Source: an uncultured Oscillospiraceae bacterium (GTDB lineage Bacteria; Bacillota; Clostridia; Oscillospirales; Oscillospiraceae). From it: a stretch of 63,849 nt of DNA. The notes beneath the pieces are model-generated. The model saw nothing but the letters and a program-made list of their open reading frames with translations. It was not told the DNA's origin and did not search any database. Below, one piece after another: positions 26,299 through 35,144 of this stretch (position 1 is the stretch's first letter; every line of letters starts with the position of its first letter). Both the position numbers and the translations under genes were made by a program. The stretch spans positions 1-63,849 of the forward strand of contig CALWXQ010000003.1 of NCBI GenBank assembly GCA_944385545.1, written 5' to 3'.

Positions 26299-27150
26299 TT
26301 ATCCTCCATTGTGCAGCCTGAGCAGCTCCGCCAGAAGGGTCTTCTGCTCCTGCCTGGGTACGATGCGATCCACGAAGCCGTGCTCCAGCAGGAATTGAGC
26401 GGACTGGAATCCCTTGGGCAGGGCCTTCTTGGTGGTCTGCTCCACCACCCTGGCCCCGGCAAAGCCCACGGTGGCCCCCGGCTCCGCCAGGGTGATGTCC
26501 GCCTCCATGGCGAAGCTGGCGGTGACGCCGCCGGTGGTAGGGTCGGTGAGCACCGCCATGTACAGAAGTCCCGCGTCGCTGTGGCGCTTTACCGCCGCGC
26601 TGGTCTTGGCCATCTGCATCAGCGACAGCAGGCCCTCCTGCATTCTGGCCCCGCCGGAGACGGTAAAGCCGATCACCGGCAGCCGGTGGCCGGCGGCGTA
26701 CTCAAACAGCCGGGTAATCTTCTCTCCCACGGCGCTGCCCATGGAGCCCATCATAAAATACGGTTCCATAACGAACAGGCAGCAGGCTTCCCCATCCAGG
26801 GTGGCTGTGCCGCAGATCACCGCCTCCGTCTCGCCGCTGGCGGAGCGGACGGTGTCCAGCTTGGCCGTATAGCCGGGGAATCCCAGCGGATCCTCCGACC
26901 GGAGCCGGGGATACAGTTCCCGGAAGCTGCCCTGATCCGCCACGAAGGCCAGCCGCTGCCGGGCGTTCATCCGGAAGTGATAGCCGCAGCCGCACACCAG
27001 GTGGTTGGCCCAGAGCTTACTCAACGGAATCGGCCTGCGGCAATTGGGGCAGATTTTCTCCGGCTCCCCCGGATCCTGCTGCACCGGAACGCCGGTGCGC
27101 CCCCCTTCCTCCAGCTGATTTTTCGGTTTTAAGAAATTGATAAACGCCAT
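26299..27150 (-). CDS. accD: Acetyl-CoA carboxylase carboxyltransferase subunit beta
   Basis: 283 residues. An N-terminal four-cysteine zinc finger (CPNCRRP with CGCGYHF, residues ~35-56) is followed by the carboxyltransferase core: FTVSGGARMQEGLLSLMQMAKT, PTTGGVTASFA and GFAGARVVEQT. It forms the transferase with AccA. The start at 27150 leaves four bases after accC. Confidence 0.95.
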   Translation of the reverse strand: MAFINFLKPKNQLEEGGRTGVPVQQDPGEPEKICPNCRRPIPLSKLWANHLVCGCGYHFRMNARQRLAFVADQGSFRELYPRLRSEDPLGFPGYTAKLDTVRSASGETEAVICGTATLDGEACCLFVMEPYFMMGSMGSAVGEKITRLFEYAAGHRLPVIGFTVSGGARMQEGLLSLMQMAKTSAAVKRHSDAGLLYMAVLTDPTTGGVTASFAMEADITLAEPGATVGFAGARVVEQTTKKALPKGFQSAQFLLEHGFVDRIVPRQEQKTLLAELLRLHNGG

Positions 27151-27154
27151 AGCC

Positions 27155-28462
27155 TCACCTGTTTCCCATAAATGTCAGATCGTAATTGCCGGAGACGAAG
27201 CGCTCGTCGGCGACGAAGCCCAGGTGCTCCTCGATGTTGGTGGGGATGCCCCGGATCACCAGCTCACACAGGGCGGCCCGGAGCTTGCGCAGGGTTTCCT
27301 CCCGGGTCTTGGCATAGACAATGAGCTTGCCAAGAAGGGAATCGTAGTACGGGGAAACGGGATCTCCCTGGATCAAGCAGGTATCAAACCGCACGGAAGG
27401 GCCGCCGGGAACATGGAGCATCTCCAGCCGGCCGCAGCTGGTGGCGTTGATCCGGCATTCCATGGCGGAGCCTTCCATGGGGATATCCTCCTGGGTGAAG
27501 CTCAGCGGGATTCCCGCGGCAATGCGGATCTGCCACTTCACCAGGTCGATACCTGTGAGCATCTCCGTAACGCAGTGCTCCACCTGAAGCCGTACATTCA
27601 TCTCCATAAACCAGAAATTGCCCTGCCGATCCAGAAGGAATTCCAGAGTGCCCGCTCCCACATAGCCGATCCGCTTCACCGCCTCCACCGCCAGGGCGAT
27701 GATGGCCTGCCGCTTCTCCGGGCTGACCCCGGGAGAGGGGGTTTCCTCCAGCAGCTTCTGGTTGCGCCGCTGAAGGGAACAGTCCCGCTCGCCTAAGCAC
27801 ACCACGTTTCCCTGCTCGTCGGCCAAGATCTGAAGCTCCACATGCCGGGCGGGGAAGACGTACTTCTCCAGATACAGCGAGCCGTCACCGAAGGCGCTGA
27901 CGGCCTCGGCGGCGGCCTGGTGCCAGGCGCTTTCCAGCTCGTCAGGGGTCTGGATCAGCCGAATCCCCCGGCCGCCGCCTCCGGCGCAGGCTTTGAGCAT
28001 CACCGGATAGCCAATGGCCCGGGCGCTGGCCTGGGCCGCTTCCACAGAGGGAATGGCCTGGGTGCCGGGAATGGGGGACAGGCCGGTGGTCTGGATCAGG
28101 GCCTTCAGCGCAGCTTTGTTGCTGAGCTGCTCCATCCTCTCCGGATCCGGGCCGATGAAAACCAGGCCGTTCTTCCGGCACAGCCGGGCAAACCGGGCAT
28201 TCTCCGACAGAAAGCCGTAGCCCGGATGGATGGCCTGAGCCCCTGCCAGCACCGCGGCGCTGATGATCTGGTTCTCGTTGAGGTAGCTCTGGGAGGCCTC
28301 CGGCCCGCCGATGCAGAAGCTCTGATCCGCCAGAGCCACATGCAGGGCGTTTTTGTCCGCCTGGGAGTACACCGCCACAGTGGCAATGCCCATCTCCTTA
28401 CAGGCCCGGATGATTCGCACGGCGATCTCACCCCGGTTGGCAATGAGAATTTTTGAAAACAT
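27155..28462 (-). CDS. accC: Biotin carboxylase subunit of acetyl-CoA carboxylase
   Basis: 435 residues, slightly short but complete. N-terminal FSKILIANRGEIAVRIIRA; ATP-grasp glycine loop KACAGGGGRGIR; EKYVFPARHVELQILAD; ERDCSLQRRNQKLLEE; MEMNVRLQVEHCVTE with catalytic residues. It carboxylates biotin on AccB using ATP and bicarbonate. The gene follows fabZ by three bases. Confidence 0.96.
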   Translation of the reverse strand: MFSKILIANRGEIAVRIIRACKEMGIATVAVYSQADKNALHVALADQSFCIGGPEASQSYLNENQIISAAVLAGAQAIHPGYGFLSENARFARLCRKNGLVFIGPDPERMEQLSNKAALKALIQTTGLSPIPGTQAIPSVEAAQASARAIGYPVMLKACAGGGGRGIRLIQTPDELESAWHQAAAEAVSAFGDGSLYLEKYVFPARHVELQILADEQGNVVCLGERDCSLQRRNQKLLEETPSPGVSPEKRQAIIALAVEAVKRIGYVGAGTLEFLLDRQGNFWFMEMNVRLQVEHCVTEMLTGIDLVKWQIRIAAGIPLSFTQEDIPMEGSAMECRINATSCGRLEMLHVPGGPSVRFDTCLIQGDPVSPYYDSLLGKLIVYAKTREETLRKLRAALCELVIRGIPTNIEEHLGFVADERFVSGNYDLTFMGNR

Positions 28463-28465
28463 AGG

Positions 28466-28885
28466 TTACGCTCCTGTTATGGCAAAGGAAAACTCCGCGC
28501 TGACGCACAGCCGCCCGTCCACGCTCACCGTCCCCTCGGCAAAATAAAACGGGTGCTTTGCCCGTTTGATATGGCAGCGGGTTTGCACCGTATCCCCGGG
28601 GCGTACCGGGGAACGAAACTTCACGTTGTTCAGCCCTGTATACATAGGAAGGGCATTGTCCGAAATGGCGTCCTTCAGCAGCACACAGGCTGACTGGGCC
28701 AGGATCTCACACAGGATCACCCCGGGCACCACCGGGTTGCCGGGGAAATGGCCCCGGAGGAAGAAGGCGTCGGCGGGGACGGTGTAATGGCCCACCGCCC
28801 AGCCGTCTTCCTCCGGCGTCACATCGTCGATCAGGAGCATGGGCTCCCGGTGGGGCAGGATCTGCCGGATCTGTTCTTTGTCCAT
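28466..28885 (-). CDS. fabZ: 3-hydroxyacyl-ACP dehydratase FabZ
   Basis: 139 residues from the ATG at 28885 (MDKEQIRQILPHREPMLLID). GGAGG precedes it inside the end of accB, and the family starts with this LPHR/MLLID block. The catalytic His is in GHFPGNPVVPGV and the Glu in LCEILAQSACVLL. FabZ removes water from 3-hydroxyacyl-ACP in the elongation cycle. It lies between accB and accC, a typical Firmicute arrangement. Confidence 0.95.
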   Translation of the reverse strand: MDKEQIRQILPHREPMLLIDDVTPEEDGWAVGHYTVPADAFFLRGHFPGNPVVPGVILCEILAQSACVLLKDAISDNALPMYTGLNNVKFRSPVRPGDTVQTRCHIKRAKHPFYFAEGTVSVDGRLCVSAEFSFAITGA

Positions 28886-28889
28886 GGTC

Positions 28890-29324
28890 TTACCTCCGGA
28901 TGCGGAACAGCTCGGTGCCGTACTCCACCATCTGTCCATTGGCGGCGCAGACGGCCAGAATCTCCCCCTCCTCCTCGGCGCAGACCTCGTTCATCAGCTT
29001 CATAGCCTCCACGATGCACAGAGTCTGTCCCTTGCGCACCCGGTCGCCCACAGCCACATAGGGCTGGGCATTTTCCGCCGGGGCGGCATAGAACAAGCCC
29101 ACCATAGGCGAGCAGACGCTGATATAGTCCTCCTGGACAGCCGGGGCGGCGCAGACAATCTCCCCACCGGGCGCGGCAGGGATGGAAGTCGCGGCTGCCT
29201 GAACCCCTGCCGGCGCCGCGGAGCGCTCCAGGCACAGGGTCTGCTCCTTGCCGTTAAATTCCAGCCGGGTCAGGCCCATTTCTTGCATCAGCTGGGCATA
29301 TTTGCGAATATCGGTGGTTTCCAT
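28890..29324 (-). CDS. accB: Biotin carboxyl carrier protein of acetyl-CoA carboxylase
   Basis: 144 residues. The N-terminal ~30 residues and an Ala/Pro-rich linker lead to the biotinyl domain (~residues 68-144). The domain contains the site VEAMKLMNEV, whose lysine is biotinylated, and ends with VEYGTELFRIR. It carries the carboxyl group between AccC and AccAD. The linker is short. It lies three bases after fabF. Confidence 0.96.
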   Translation of the reverse strand: METTDIRKYAQLMQEMGLTRLEFNGKEQTLCLERSAAPAGVQAAATSIPAAPGGEIVCAAPAVQEDYISVCSPMVGLFYAAPAENAQPYVAVGDRVRKGQTLCIVEAMKLMNEVCAEEEGEILAVCAANGQMVEYGTELFRIRR

Positions 29325-29327
29325 AGC

Positions 29328-30566
29328 TCATACCCTCCTGAAGGCCAGGGACGCGTTGTGTCCTCCGAAGCCCAGAGAATTGGAAATACACAGATCCACC
29401 TTGGCCCGCACAGCGGTGTTGGGCACATAGTTCAGATCACAGGCAGGATCCGGCTGGTTAAGATTGATGGTGGGCGGCACCAGGCCGGTTTGCAGCACCT
29501 TCAGGCAGACCAGAGCCTCCATGGCGCCGGCGGCGCCCAGCATGTGGCCAGTCATGGACTTGGTGGAGCTGACCAAAGCCGCGGCGGCACGCGCCTGGCC
29601 CAGGGCCTTCTTAATGGCCAGGGTTTCCCCCACGTCGTTGAGGGGGGTGCCGGTACCGTGGGCATTGATGTAGACCGTCTCGCTGCCCGTATACCCCGCC
29701 TCCGTCAGCGCCTGCTCCATGGCCTTGGCGCCGCCCAGAGCCTGGGGGTGGGGGGCGGTGATGTGGTAGGCGTCGCAGGTGGAGCCGTAGCCGCAAACCT
29801 CGCCGTAGATCTTCGCGCCGCGAGCCTTGGCGTGGGCATACTCCTCCAGCACCAGAGCGGCGGCGCCTTCGCCGATGACGAAGCCGGCCCGCCGGGCGTC
29901 AAAGGGCAACGACGCGGCGTCTGGATCCTGAGAAAGGGACAGGGCCTTCATATTGACAAAGCCCGCGATGCCCACGGGAACGATGGAGGCTTCGGCGCCG
30001 CCGGTGATCATGGCATCGGCGTAGCCGTGGCGGATGGCCCGGAGGGCCTCGCCGATGGCATTGGAACCGGAGGCGCAGGCGGTCACCGCAGGCAGCGCCG
30101 CCCCCTGACAGTGATAGCGGATGGCGATCATACCCGCCGCCATGTTGGGGATCATCATGGGCACGCACAGGGGGGAGACCCGGTGAGGCCCCCGATTTTC
30201 CAGCTTGCCGATCTCCACGGACACGGTATTCAGACCGCCGATGCCGGAGCCGAAGTACACGCCGATCCGATCCGGAGGCAGGGTGCCTATGACGCCGCTC
30301 TCCTCCACCGCCTGGACGGCCGCGCCTATGGCGTACTGGGCATAGCGGTCGGAGCGCAGGATCTCGCTGTGCTCCATATAGGTCAGGGGATCAAAGTCCC
30401 GCACCTGGGCGCCCAGCTTGGCTTTATAATTTGTTGTATCAAAATAGGTGATGGGGCCGATGGCATTGCAGCCGCTGACCAGACGCTCCCAGGCAGAATC
30501 CACGTCGCTGCCCACAGGGCTGACAACTCCCAGGCCGGTGACCACCACTTTCCTGTTTTCACACAT
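29328..30566 (-). CDS. fabF: 3-oxoacyl-ACP synthase II
   Basis: 412 residues. The start at 30566 (MCENRKVVVTGLGVVSPVG) has AAGGAG seven to eight bases upstream; the same frame stays open upstream only across fabG. The Cys-His-His triad is visible: Cys in VTACASGSNAIG, His in HGTGTPLND and His in KSMTGHMLGAAG. It elongates acyl-ACP with malonyl-ACP. No fabH is present in this operon, so chain initiation must be encoded elsewhere. Confidence 0.96.
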   Translation of the reverse strand: MCENRKVVVTGLGVVSPVGSDVDSAWERLVSGCNAIGPITYFDTTNYKAKLGAQVRDFDPLTYMEHSEILRSDRYAQYAIGAAVQAVEESGVIGTLPPDRIGVYFGSGIGGLNTVSVEIGKLENRGPHRVSPLCVPMMIPNMAAGMIAIRYHCQGAALPAVTACASGSNAIGEALRAIRHGYADAMITGGAEASIVPVGIAGFVNMKALSLSQDPDAASLPFDARRAGFVIGEGAAALVLEEYAHAKARGAKIYGEVCGYGSTCDAYHITAPHPQALGGAKAMEQALTEAGYTGSETVYINAHGTGTPLNDVGETLAIKKALGQARAAAALVSSTKSMTGHMLGAAGAMEALVCLKVLQTGLVPPTINLNQPDPACDLNYVPNTAVRAKVDLCISNSLGFGGHNASLAFRRV

Positions 30567-30619
30567 AATTCTTCTCCTTGTTCTTCGGAATTCCCCGATC
30601 AGAGCGGAGCATTCCGGCG

Positions 30620-31348
30620 TTACATGGCGATGCCTCCGTCTACCCGGAGGACTTCCCCGGTGACATACCCGGCGCAGGCCAGATAGGCCGCCGCCTGGGC
30701 CACATCCTCCGGCTCCCCCATGGCCCCCAGGGGAATCATTGCCAGCAGGGGGTTTTCCTCCTGGCTGCCGGTCATATCCGTGCGGATGAAGCCCGGGGCG
30801 ATGGCGTTGCACCGGATTCCCTTGGAGGCCAGCTCCTTGGCCACGGACTTGGTCAGGCCGATCAGCCCCGCCTTGGAGGCGGCGTAGTTGCACTGGCCCG
30901 CATTGCCCATCAGGCCGGATACAGAGCTGATGTTGATGATGCAGCCCCCTTTGTTGCGCAGAAACAGGGGCGTGCAGTGTCGGATCATGTGGAAGGCCCC
31001 CTTCAAGTTGGTATCCAGCACCGCGTCGAAGGCCTCCTCCTTCATCATCGCCAGCAAGCCGTCCCGGGTGATTCCGGCGTTGTTGACCAGGATGTTCACC
31101 GTACCGAAATCGGCCTTGATGGCGGCGACCACGTCTTTCGTCTCCTGAAAGCTGGCCACATCGCAGCGGTAGGCCTTGGCCCGGACGCCGCACTGCGTTT
31201 CGCAGGCCCGGCAAACCGCCTGGGCGGCCTGTTCGTTTCCCGCGTAGATCACCGCCACATCCGCACCCATGGCGGCAAACCGCCGGGCAATGGCGGCCCC
31301 GATGCCCCGGGAGCCTCCGGTGATCACAGCTACCGTTCCTTTGAGCAT
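30620..31348 (-). CDS. fabG: 3-oxoacyl-ACP reductase
   Basis: 242 residues, a short-chain dehydrogenase. The cofactor motif TGGSRGIG is near residue 11; NNAGITRDG, the catalytic Ser in ISSVSG and the Tyr-Lys pair in YAASKAG are present; PGFIRTDMT completes the fold. It reduces 3-oxoacyl-ACP with NADPH. The gene overlaps the end of fabD by 19 bp. Confidence 0.96.
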   Translation of the reverse strand: MLKGTVAVITGGSRGIGAAIARRFAAMGADVAVIYAGNEQAAQAVCRACETQCGVRAKAYRCDVASFQETKDVVAAIKADFGTVNILVNNAGITRDGLLAMMKEEAFDAVLDTNLKGAFHMIRHCTPLFLRNKGGCIINISSVSGLMGNAGQCNYAASKAGLIGLTKSVAKELASKGIRCNAIAPGFIRTDMTGSQEENPLLAMIPLGAMGEPEDVAQAAAYLACAGYVTGEVLRVDGGIAM

Positions 31349-32250
31349 GTTGTTACCTCCGATATCAGGGTCTGAAGCTCCGCTGTGCAGAAAATCCTGG
31401 CTTGGGGCAGGATCTTTTTGACCATGTTGCTCAGGGTCTTCCCCGGCCCCACCTCCAGGAAGGTATCCACACCGGCCCGGGCCATGTTCCGGATCAGCTC
31501 CTCCCAGCGAACCGGGGAGGCGATCTGTCGGGCCAGCAGGCCGGCGGCGTCGCCGGTATAGATCTGGGCGGTGAGGTTGGAATACAGGTCAATGGCCGGT
31601 TGCCTAAGGGAAACCGCCGCCAGCTCTCCGGCGAAGGCCCGGGCGGCCTCCTCCATAAAGGGGCTGTGGAAGCCTCCCGCCACCTTCAGCGGGATCCCCC
31701 GTCCCCCCGCCGCCTTCACATCGGCGGCGAAGCCGGTCATCTGCTCCGCCAGACCGGACACGGTGATCTGGCCGGGGCAGTTGTAGTTCACAGGATAGAC
31801 CTGCCGGTAATTCCGGCACAGGTTTTCCACCGTCTCCGCTCTGAGCTTCACCACCGCCATCATGGCGGTGTCCTCAGCCTGAGCTGCCCGGTGCATCAGC
31901 TCCCCCCGGCGGCAAACCAGGCGGAAGCCCGTCTCCAGGTCATACAGCCCCGCCGCCGCGGCAGCGCAGATCTCTCCCAGAGAGAAGCCTGCCGCCGCCT
32001 GAGGACGGATCCCCCGCTCTCCCAGGGCGGCCACCGCCGCCAGCTCCATGGCGTACAGGCAGGGCTGGGTGTTGACGGTTTGGGTCAGCTCCTCCCGGCT
32101 TCCCCGGAAGCACTGCTCCAGGGTGCCGGGACGGAGGGCCTCGCAGGCGTCGAATACCGCTTTGGCAGCCGGGGACGTTTCATACAAGTCCTTTCCCATG
32201 CCGGGGAACTGATCTCCCTGACCGGAAAAGAGGAAGGCTATCGTACCCAT
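31330..32250 (-). CDS. fabD: Malonyl-CoA:ACP transacylase
   Basis: 306 residues from the ATG at 32250 (MGTIAFLFSGQGDQFPGMG). The nucleophile Ser is in GFSLGE, the substrate Arg in the following CRRGELM region, and the His in VAGGFHSPFM. It loads malonate from CoA onto ACP. It overlaps fabK by 13 bp at its start and fabG by 19 bp at its end, so the three genes are translationally linked. Confidence 0.95.
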   Translation of the reverse strand: MGTIAFLFSGQGDQFPGMGKDLYETSPAAKAVFDACEALRPGTLEQCFRGSREELTQTVNTQPCLYAMELAAVAALGERGIRPQAAAGFSLGEICAAAAAGLYDLETGFRLVCRRGELMHRAAQAEDTAMMAVVKLRAETVENLCRNYRQVYPVNYNCPGQITVSGLAEQMTGFAADVKAAGGRGIPLKVAGGFHSPFMEEAARAFAGELAAVSLRQPAIDLYSNLTAQIYTGDAAGLLARQIASPVRWEELIRNMARAGVDTFLEVGPGKTLSNMVKKILPQARIFCTAELQTLISEVTTCSKER

Positions 32251-33182
32251 GCGGCAGCTCCCTTCAGAATCGGCTCCGCTTCCTCCATGACCTCCCGGAC
32301 GATCTGGGCGGCAGGCTGCTCCTTGTTGACCAGCGCCGCGATCTGACCGGACAGGAAGCAGCCGCATTCATTGTCGCCTTCCTGCACCGCGCGCCGCAGA
32401 GCGCCCCCGGCCAGTGCCTCCAGCTCCTCGTCAGGCATGGCGCTGTACTCGGCCTTGAAGTAGTTCCGGGAGAACTGGGTGCGCAGGCTCCGCACCGGAT
32501 GGCCCAGGCGTTTGCCGGTAACCATGGTGCAAAGGTCTGTGGCCTTGAGGATCTTCTCTTTATAATTGGGATGGATGGTACACTCCAGGGCGCTGAGGAA
32601 CCGGGTGCCCATCTGGACGCCGCAGGCTCCCAGCATGAACGCCGCCGCCACTCCCCGGCCGTCGGCAATGCCGCCAGCGGCGATCACCGGCAGATCCGTG
32701 GCGTCGCAGACCTGTGGCACCAGTACCATGGTGGTCAGTTCCCCCACATGGCCGCCGCTTTCGCCGCCCTCGGCAATCAGGGCGGAGGCTCCCAGCCGGG
32801 TCATACGTTTGGCCATGGCCACAGAGGCCACCACCGGGATCACATGGATCCCTGCTTCCTTCCAGCTGGCCATGTACTTGGAGGGGTTGCCCGCTCCGGT
32901 GGTCACCACCGGAACCCGCTCCTGGGCCACCACCTGGGCCACTTCGTCAGCAAAGGGACTCATGAGCATGATGTTCACGCCGATCGGCTTCTCCGTCAGG
33001 GCTTTGGCGACGCGGATCTGCTCCCGGACATAACTGCCAGGAGCGTTGCCTGCGGCAATAATGCCAAGGCCGCCGCCATTGGACACGGCGGCGGCCAGCT
33101 TGCCGTCAGCGATCCAGGCCATGCCGCCCTGAAATACCGGGTATTGAATTCCCAGCAGTTCACAAATCGCGGATCGGATCAT
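32238..33182 (-). CDS. fabK: Enoyl-ACP reductase II (FMN-dependent)
   Basis: 314 residues of the nitronate monooxygenase/FabK TIM-barrel family. Features include IQYPVFQGGMAWIADGKLAA, SNGGGLGIIAAG, GVNIMLMSP, GGESGGHVGEL and IAAGGIADGRGVAAAFMLGA. It reduces the enoyl-ACP double bond with NAD(P)H, replacing FabI. Its place between acpP and fabD is the standard one in clostridia and streptococci, which supports FabK over nitronate monooxygenase. Confidence 0.95.
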   Translation of the reverse strand: MIRSAICELLGIQYPVFQGGMAWIADGKLAAAVSNGGGLGIIAAGNAPGSYVREQIRVAKALTEKPIGVNIMLMSPFADEVAQVVAQERVPVVTTGAGNPSKYMASWKEAGIHVIPVVASVAMAKRMTRLGASALIAEGGESGGHVGELTTMVLVPQVCDATDLPVIAAGGIADGRGVAAAFMLGACGVQMGTRFLSALECTIHPNYKEKILKATDLCTMVTGKRLGHPVRSLRTQFSRNYFKAEYSAMPDEELEALAGGALRRAVQEGDNECGCFLSGQIAALVNKEQPAAQIVREVMEEAEPILKGAAAWVR

Positions 33183-33186
33183 AGCC

Positions 33187-33408
33187 TTACCCCTGCTTGC
33201 TCTGGATGAACTTATCCAGGTCGTCCACCGTGGTCACGCTCTGATCCAGCTCGATCTCGATGCCCAGCCGATCCTCCAGGTTCATCAGCAGCTCCACGGT
33301 GTCCAGGGAGTCGATGCCCAGCTCGTTAAAGGTGCTCTCAGGCTTTACGGCGGAAACGTCGCAGCCGGTACGTTCGGCAATGACCTCAGCAATGGCGTTA
33401 AAATACAT
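33187..33408 (-). CDS. acpP: Acyl carrier protein
   Basis: 73 residues, acidic, four-helix ACP. The phosphopantetheine serine is in ELGIDSLDTVELLM. It is the first gene of the fab/acc operon, with an ATG at 33408 preceded by GGAGG (minus strand). All other enzymes in the operon act on chains carried by this protein. Confidence 0.96.
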   Translation of the reverse strand: MYFNAIAEVIAERTGCDVSAVKPESTFNELGIDSLDTVELLMNLEDRLGIEIELDQSVTTVDDLDKFIQSKQG

Positions 33409-33467
33409 AGCAATATGCCTCCATTTTCGGAATTGTGATCCGGCAGTCCTGCCGCCGGTTTACGTCC

Positions 33468-33473
33468 ATTATA
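33468..33473 (-). promoter_or_regulatory. -10 box of the fatty-acid operon
   Basis: A perfect TATAAT on the minus strand lies 60 bases before acpP. The -35 region is poor, which may indicate an activator or a TG-rich extension (TGTGTATAAT). No recognisable FapR or FabT operator was found next to it. Confidence 0.55.
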
Positions 33474-33552
33474 CACAGCCCGTGTTCCTCCCGGATCCCC
33501 GGAGCGTTCCTCCGGCGTTCCAAAATCATGAAATTTCTATGAACACAGGCTC

Positions 33553-33594
33553 AAAAAACGCGCCCGAGGAGGAACGCGTTCCTCCCCGGGCGCG
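33553..33594 (-). terminator. Terminator of the proB transcript
   Basis: On the minus strand a long GC-rich inverted repeat (33559-33594, arms CGCGCCCG with GGAGGAACG inside, one mismatch) is followed by six T. It comes after proB and the family A element A2. Confidence 0.9.
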
Positions 33595-33614
33595 AATATC
33601 GCCGGTGATTCAGT

Positions 33615-33781
33615 TAGGGAACCTCTGACTAAATCGACAAGAGCTGATGTCGAGAGATTTTGGCACAGCCGAAAGTTCAAAAAGTGGAGGAATACTGTAT
33701 GTATTTCCCACTTTTTGAACTGTACGGATGGGGCAAAAGATCCGGCATTCAGCCGAAGACGATTTATTCAGAGGTTCCTTA
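33615..33781. mobile_element. Family A element, full copy A2
   Basis: 167 bp. The ends form a 22-bp terminal inverted repeat with two mismatches (core GGAACCTCTGA/TCAGAGGTTCC, then AAATCG/CGATTT). Inside are a hairpin TCGACA/TGTCGA and a long central palindrome TTCAAAAAGTGG/CCACTTTTTGAA, then CGGC/GCCG. It lies three bases beyond the proB stop codon (minus strand) and before the proB terminator, so it is transcribed as part of the 3' UTR. There is no coding capacity. Confidence 0.88.
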
Positions 33782-33783
33782 GA

Positions 33784-34587
33784 TCAATCTTCCTTATTTC
33801 CCACAAACAGGGTGCCTATCTTTTTCCCGTCCATCACGTCGTAGAGCACATGGGGGTTCCTGCCGTTGGTGACGATGACGTCGATGCCCTGTGCCGTGGC
33901 CAGATCCGCCGCCTCCAGCTTGGTGCGCATACCGCCGGTACCCCGCCGGGAACCGGCCCCCCCGGCCAGCCGGTAGGTCGTTTCGTCGATGGTCTCAATG
34001 CGGCTGATGAGCTTCGCGGTTTTGGACAGCCGGGGATCTTGGTCGTAGAAGCCGTCGATGTCCGACAAAATCACCAGCAGATCCGCGCGGCATAGCACCG
34101 CCACCACAGCCGAGAGCATGTCGTTGTCGCCGAAGATCTTATTCTCTGACTCGATCTCCTTATAGCTGACGGAGTCGTTCTCGTTGACAATGGGAATAAT
34201 CCCCTGGCCCAGCAGCGCCTCAAAGGTGTTGACCAGGTTCTCCTTCTTCTCCTCGTGGGCAATATCCTCGGCGTTGAGGAGGATCTGGGCCACGGTTTTA
34301 TTATAGTAGCCGAAGAACTTGTCATACAGGAACATATTCTCGCACTGCCCCACCGCGGCGGCAGCCTGCTTCATGGGAAGTTCCCTGGGCTTTTCCGGCA
34401 GGCGCATTTTCTGGGCGCCGATGGCAATTGCCCCGGAGGATACCAGGATGACCTGGCAGCCCATGTTCTGTATGTCCGAAAGCACCCTTGCCAAATCCTC
34501 AAAGGTGCGCAATTTGCTGTTGCCCAGTTCGTTGGTCAGGGTGGAGGTGCCAACCTTAACCACAATGCGTTTTCCCTTACTTTTCAT
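33784..34587 (-). CDS. proB: Glutamate 5-kinase, short form
   Basis: 267 residues. The amino-acid kinase fold is clear: IVVKVGTSTLTNE, VILVSSGAIAIGAQKMRLPE, MKQAAAAVGQCENMFLY, NENDSVSY, FGDNDMLSA and GTGGMRTKLEAA. The C-terminal PUA domain found in many ProB proteins is absent; the protein ends at GTLFVGNKED. It phosphorylates glutamate as the first step of proline synthesis. No proA or proC is nearby. It overlaps the DUF2200 gene by 11 bp. A fragment of a second, diverged proB is at 60839-61078. Confidence 0.93.
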   Translation of the reverse strand: MKSKGKRIVVKVGTSTLTNELGNSKLRTFEDLARVLSDIQNMGCQVILVSSGAIAIGAQKMRLPEKPRELPMKQAAAAVGQCENMFLYDKFFGYYNKTVAQILLNAEDIAHEEKKENLVNTFEALLGQGIIPIVNENDSVSYKEIESENKIFGDNDMLSAVVAVLCRADLLVILSDIDGFYDQDPRLSKTAKLISRIETIDETTYRLAGGAGSRRGTGGMRTKLEAADLATAQGIDVIVTNGRNPHVLYDVMDGKKIGTLFVGNKED

Positions 34588-34960
34588 GGTATTTGCCTTC
34601 TTTCCCTAGGATCCGGCCCACAATGGCCTCTGGGGACTTCCCCTTTGCCAGCTGGTCGATGAGTTTATCCAAGCAGCGGATCTTCCGCATCAGCTCCGGC
34701 TGCACCGTCTCCACCCGTACGCCGCACACCGTCCCGGTGATGCCGGCCCAATTCGGGTTCCATTGGGGCGCCTGACGGAAAAAGTCCCCGTAGGAGATCT
34801 CCCCGGCAGCGGCCTCGGCGATGGCCTCCGGGGAATAGCCCGTCAGCCAGGCGATCAGGAAGTCCACTTCCTCCTGCCGGCGGCCTTTTTTCACCGCCTT
34901 GTTCACCAAAAGTGGATACACCTTGGCAAATTTCATGGCGTAAACCGTTTCTTCCTTCAT
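34577..34960 (-). CDS. DUF2200-family protein
   Basis: 127 residues. It resembles the small cytoplasmic DUF2200 family (MKFAKVYPLLVNKAVKKGR, IAWLTGYSPE, FFRQAPQWNPN, GVRVETVQPELMRKIRCLDK, LIDQLAKGK). No catalytic role is known to me. The start at 34960 has AAGGAG eight bases upstream. It precedes proB with an 11-bp overlap, so the two are co-translated; whether it affects proline synthesis is unknown. Confidence 0.8.
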   Translation of the reverse strand: MKEETVYAMKFAKVYPLLVNKAVKKGRRQEEVDFLIAWLTGYSPEAIAEAAAGEISYGDFFRQAPQWNPNWAGITGTVCGVRVETVQPELMRKIRCLDKLIDQLAKGKSPEAIVGRILGKEGKYHEK

Positions 34961-34986
34961 AGCCCGTCTCCTTCCCGAATGGTTTC

Positions 34987-35015
34987 AGTATACCATGGAA
35001 TCCCCGGAGAATAAA
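34987..35015 (-). promoter_or_regulatory. Promoter of the DUF2200-proB operon
   Basis: On the minus strand TTTATT (35010-35015), a 17-bp spacer and TATACT (34987-34992), about 27 bases before the DUF2200 start. Confidence 0.55.
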
Positions 35016-35060
35016 GCCCCATTTTTCAAAAAACCACACCGCGCCGGGAGAACAGCATAA

Positions 35061-35097
35061 GGGCTTGTCCCAAAACCATCGGTTTCAAGACAAGCCC
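35061..35097 (-). terminator. Hairpin after the PutP-type symporter gene
   Basis: Arms GGGCTTGTC/GACAAGCCC with an inner AAACC/GGTTT pairing lie about 48 bases after the symporter stop. The T-tail is poor, so this is a weak terminator call. Confidence 0.5.
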
Positions 35098-35144
35098 TTC
35101 CTCAGACTGAATCAACCGGCTATCCGGCCCGGCAGGGGACGGGG

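Noticed and set aside
29328..31214. A 628-codon frame that would fuse FabF to an upstream segment
   Set aside because: The upstream 216 codons lie in another frame of fabG; fabF has its own ATG and Shine-Dalgarno site at 30566.
35061..35097. A third repeat family shared with the terminator at 51548
   Set aside because: Both start with GGGCTTG and contain AAACC, but the similarity is limited to what independent GC-rich terminators can share.
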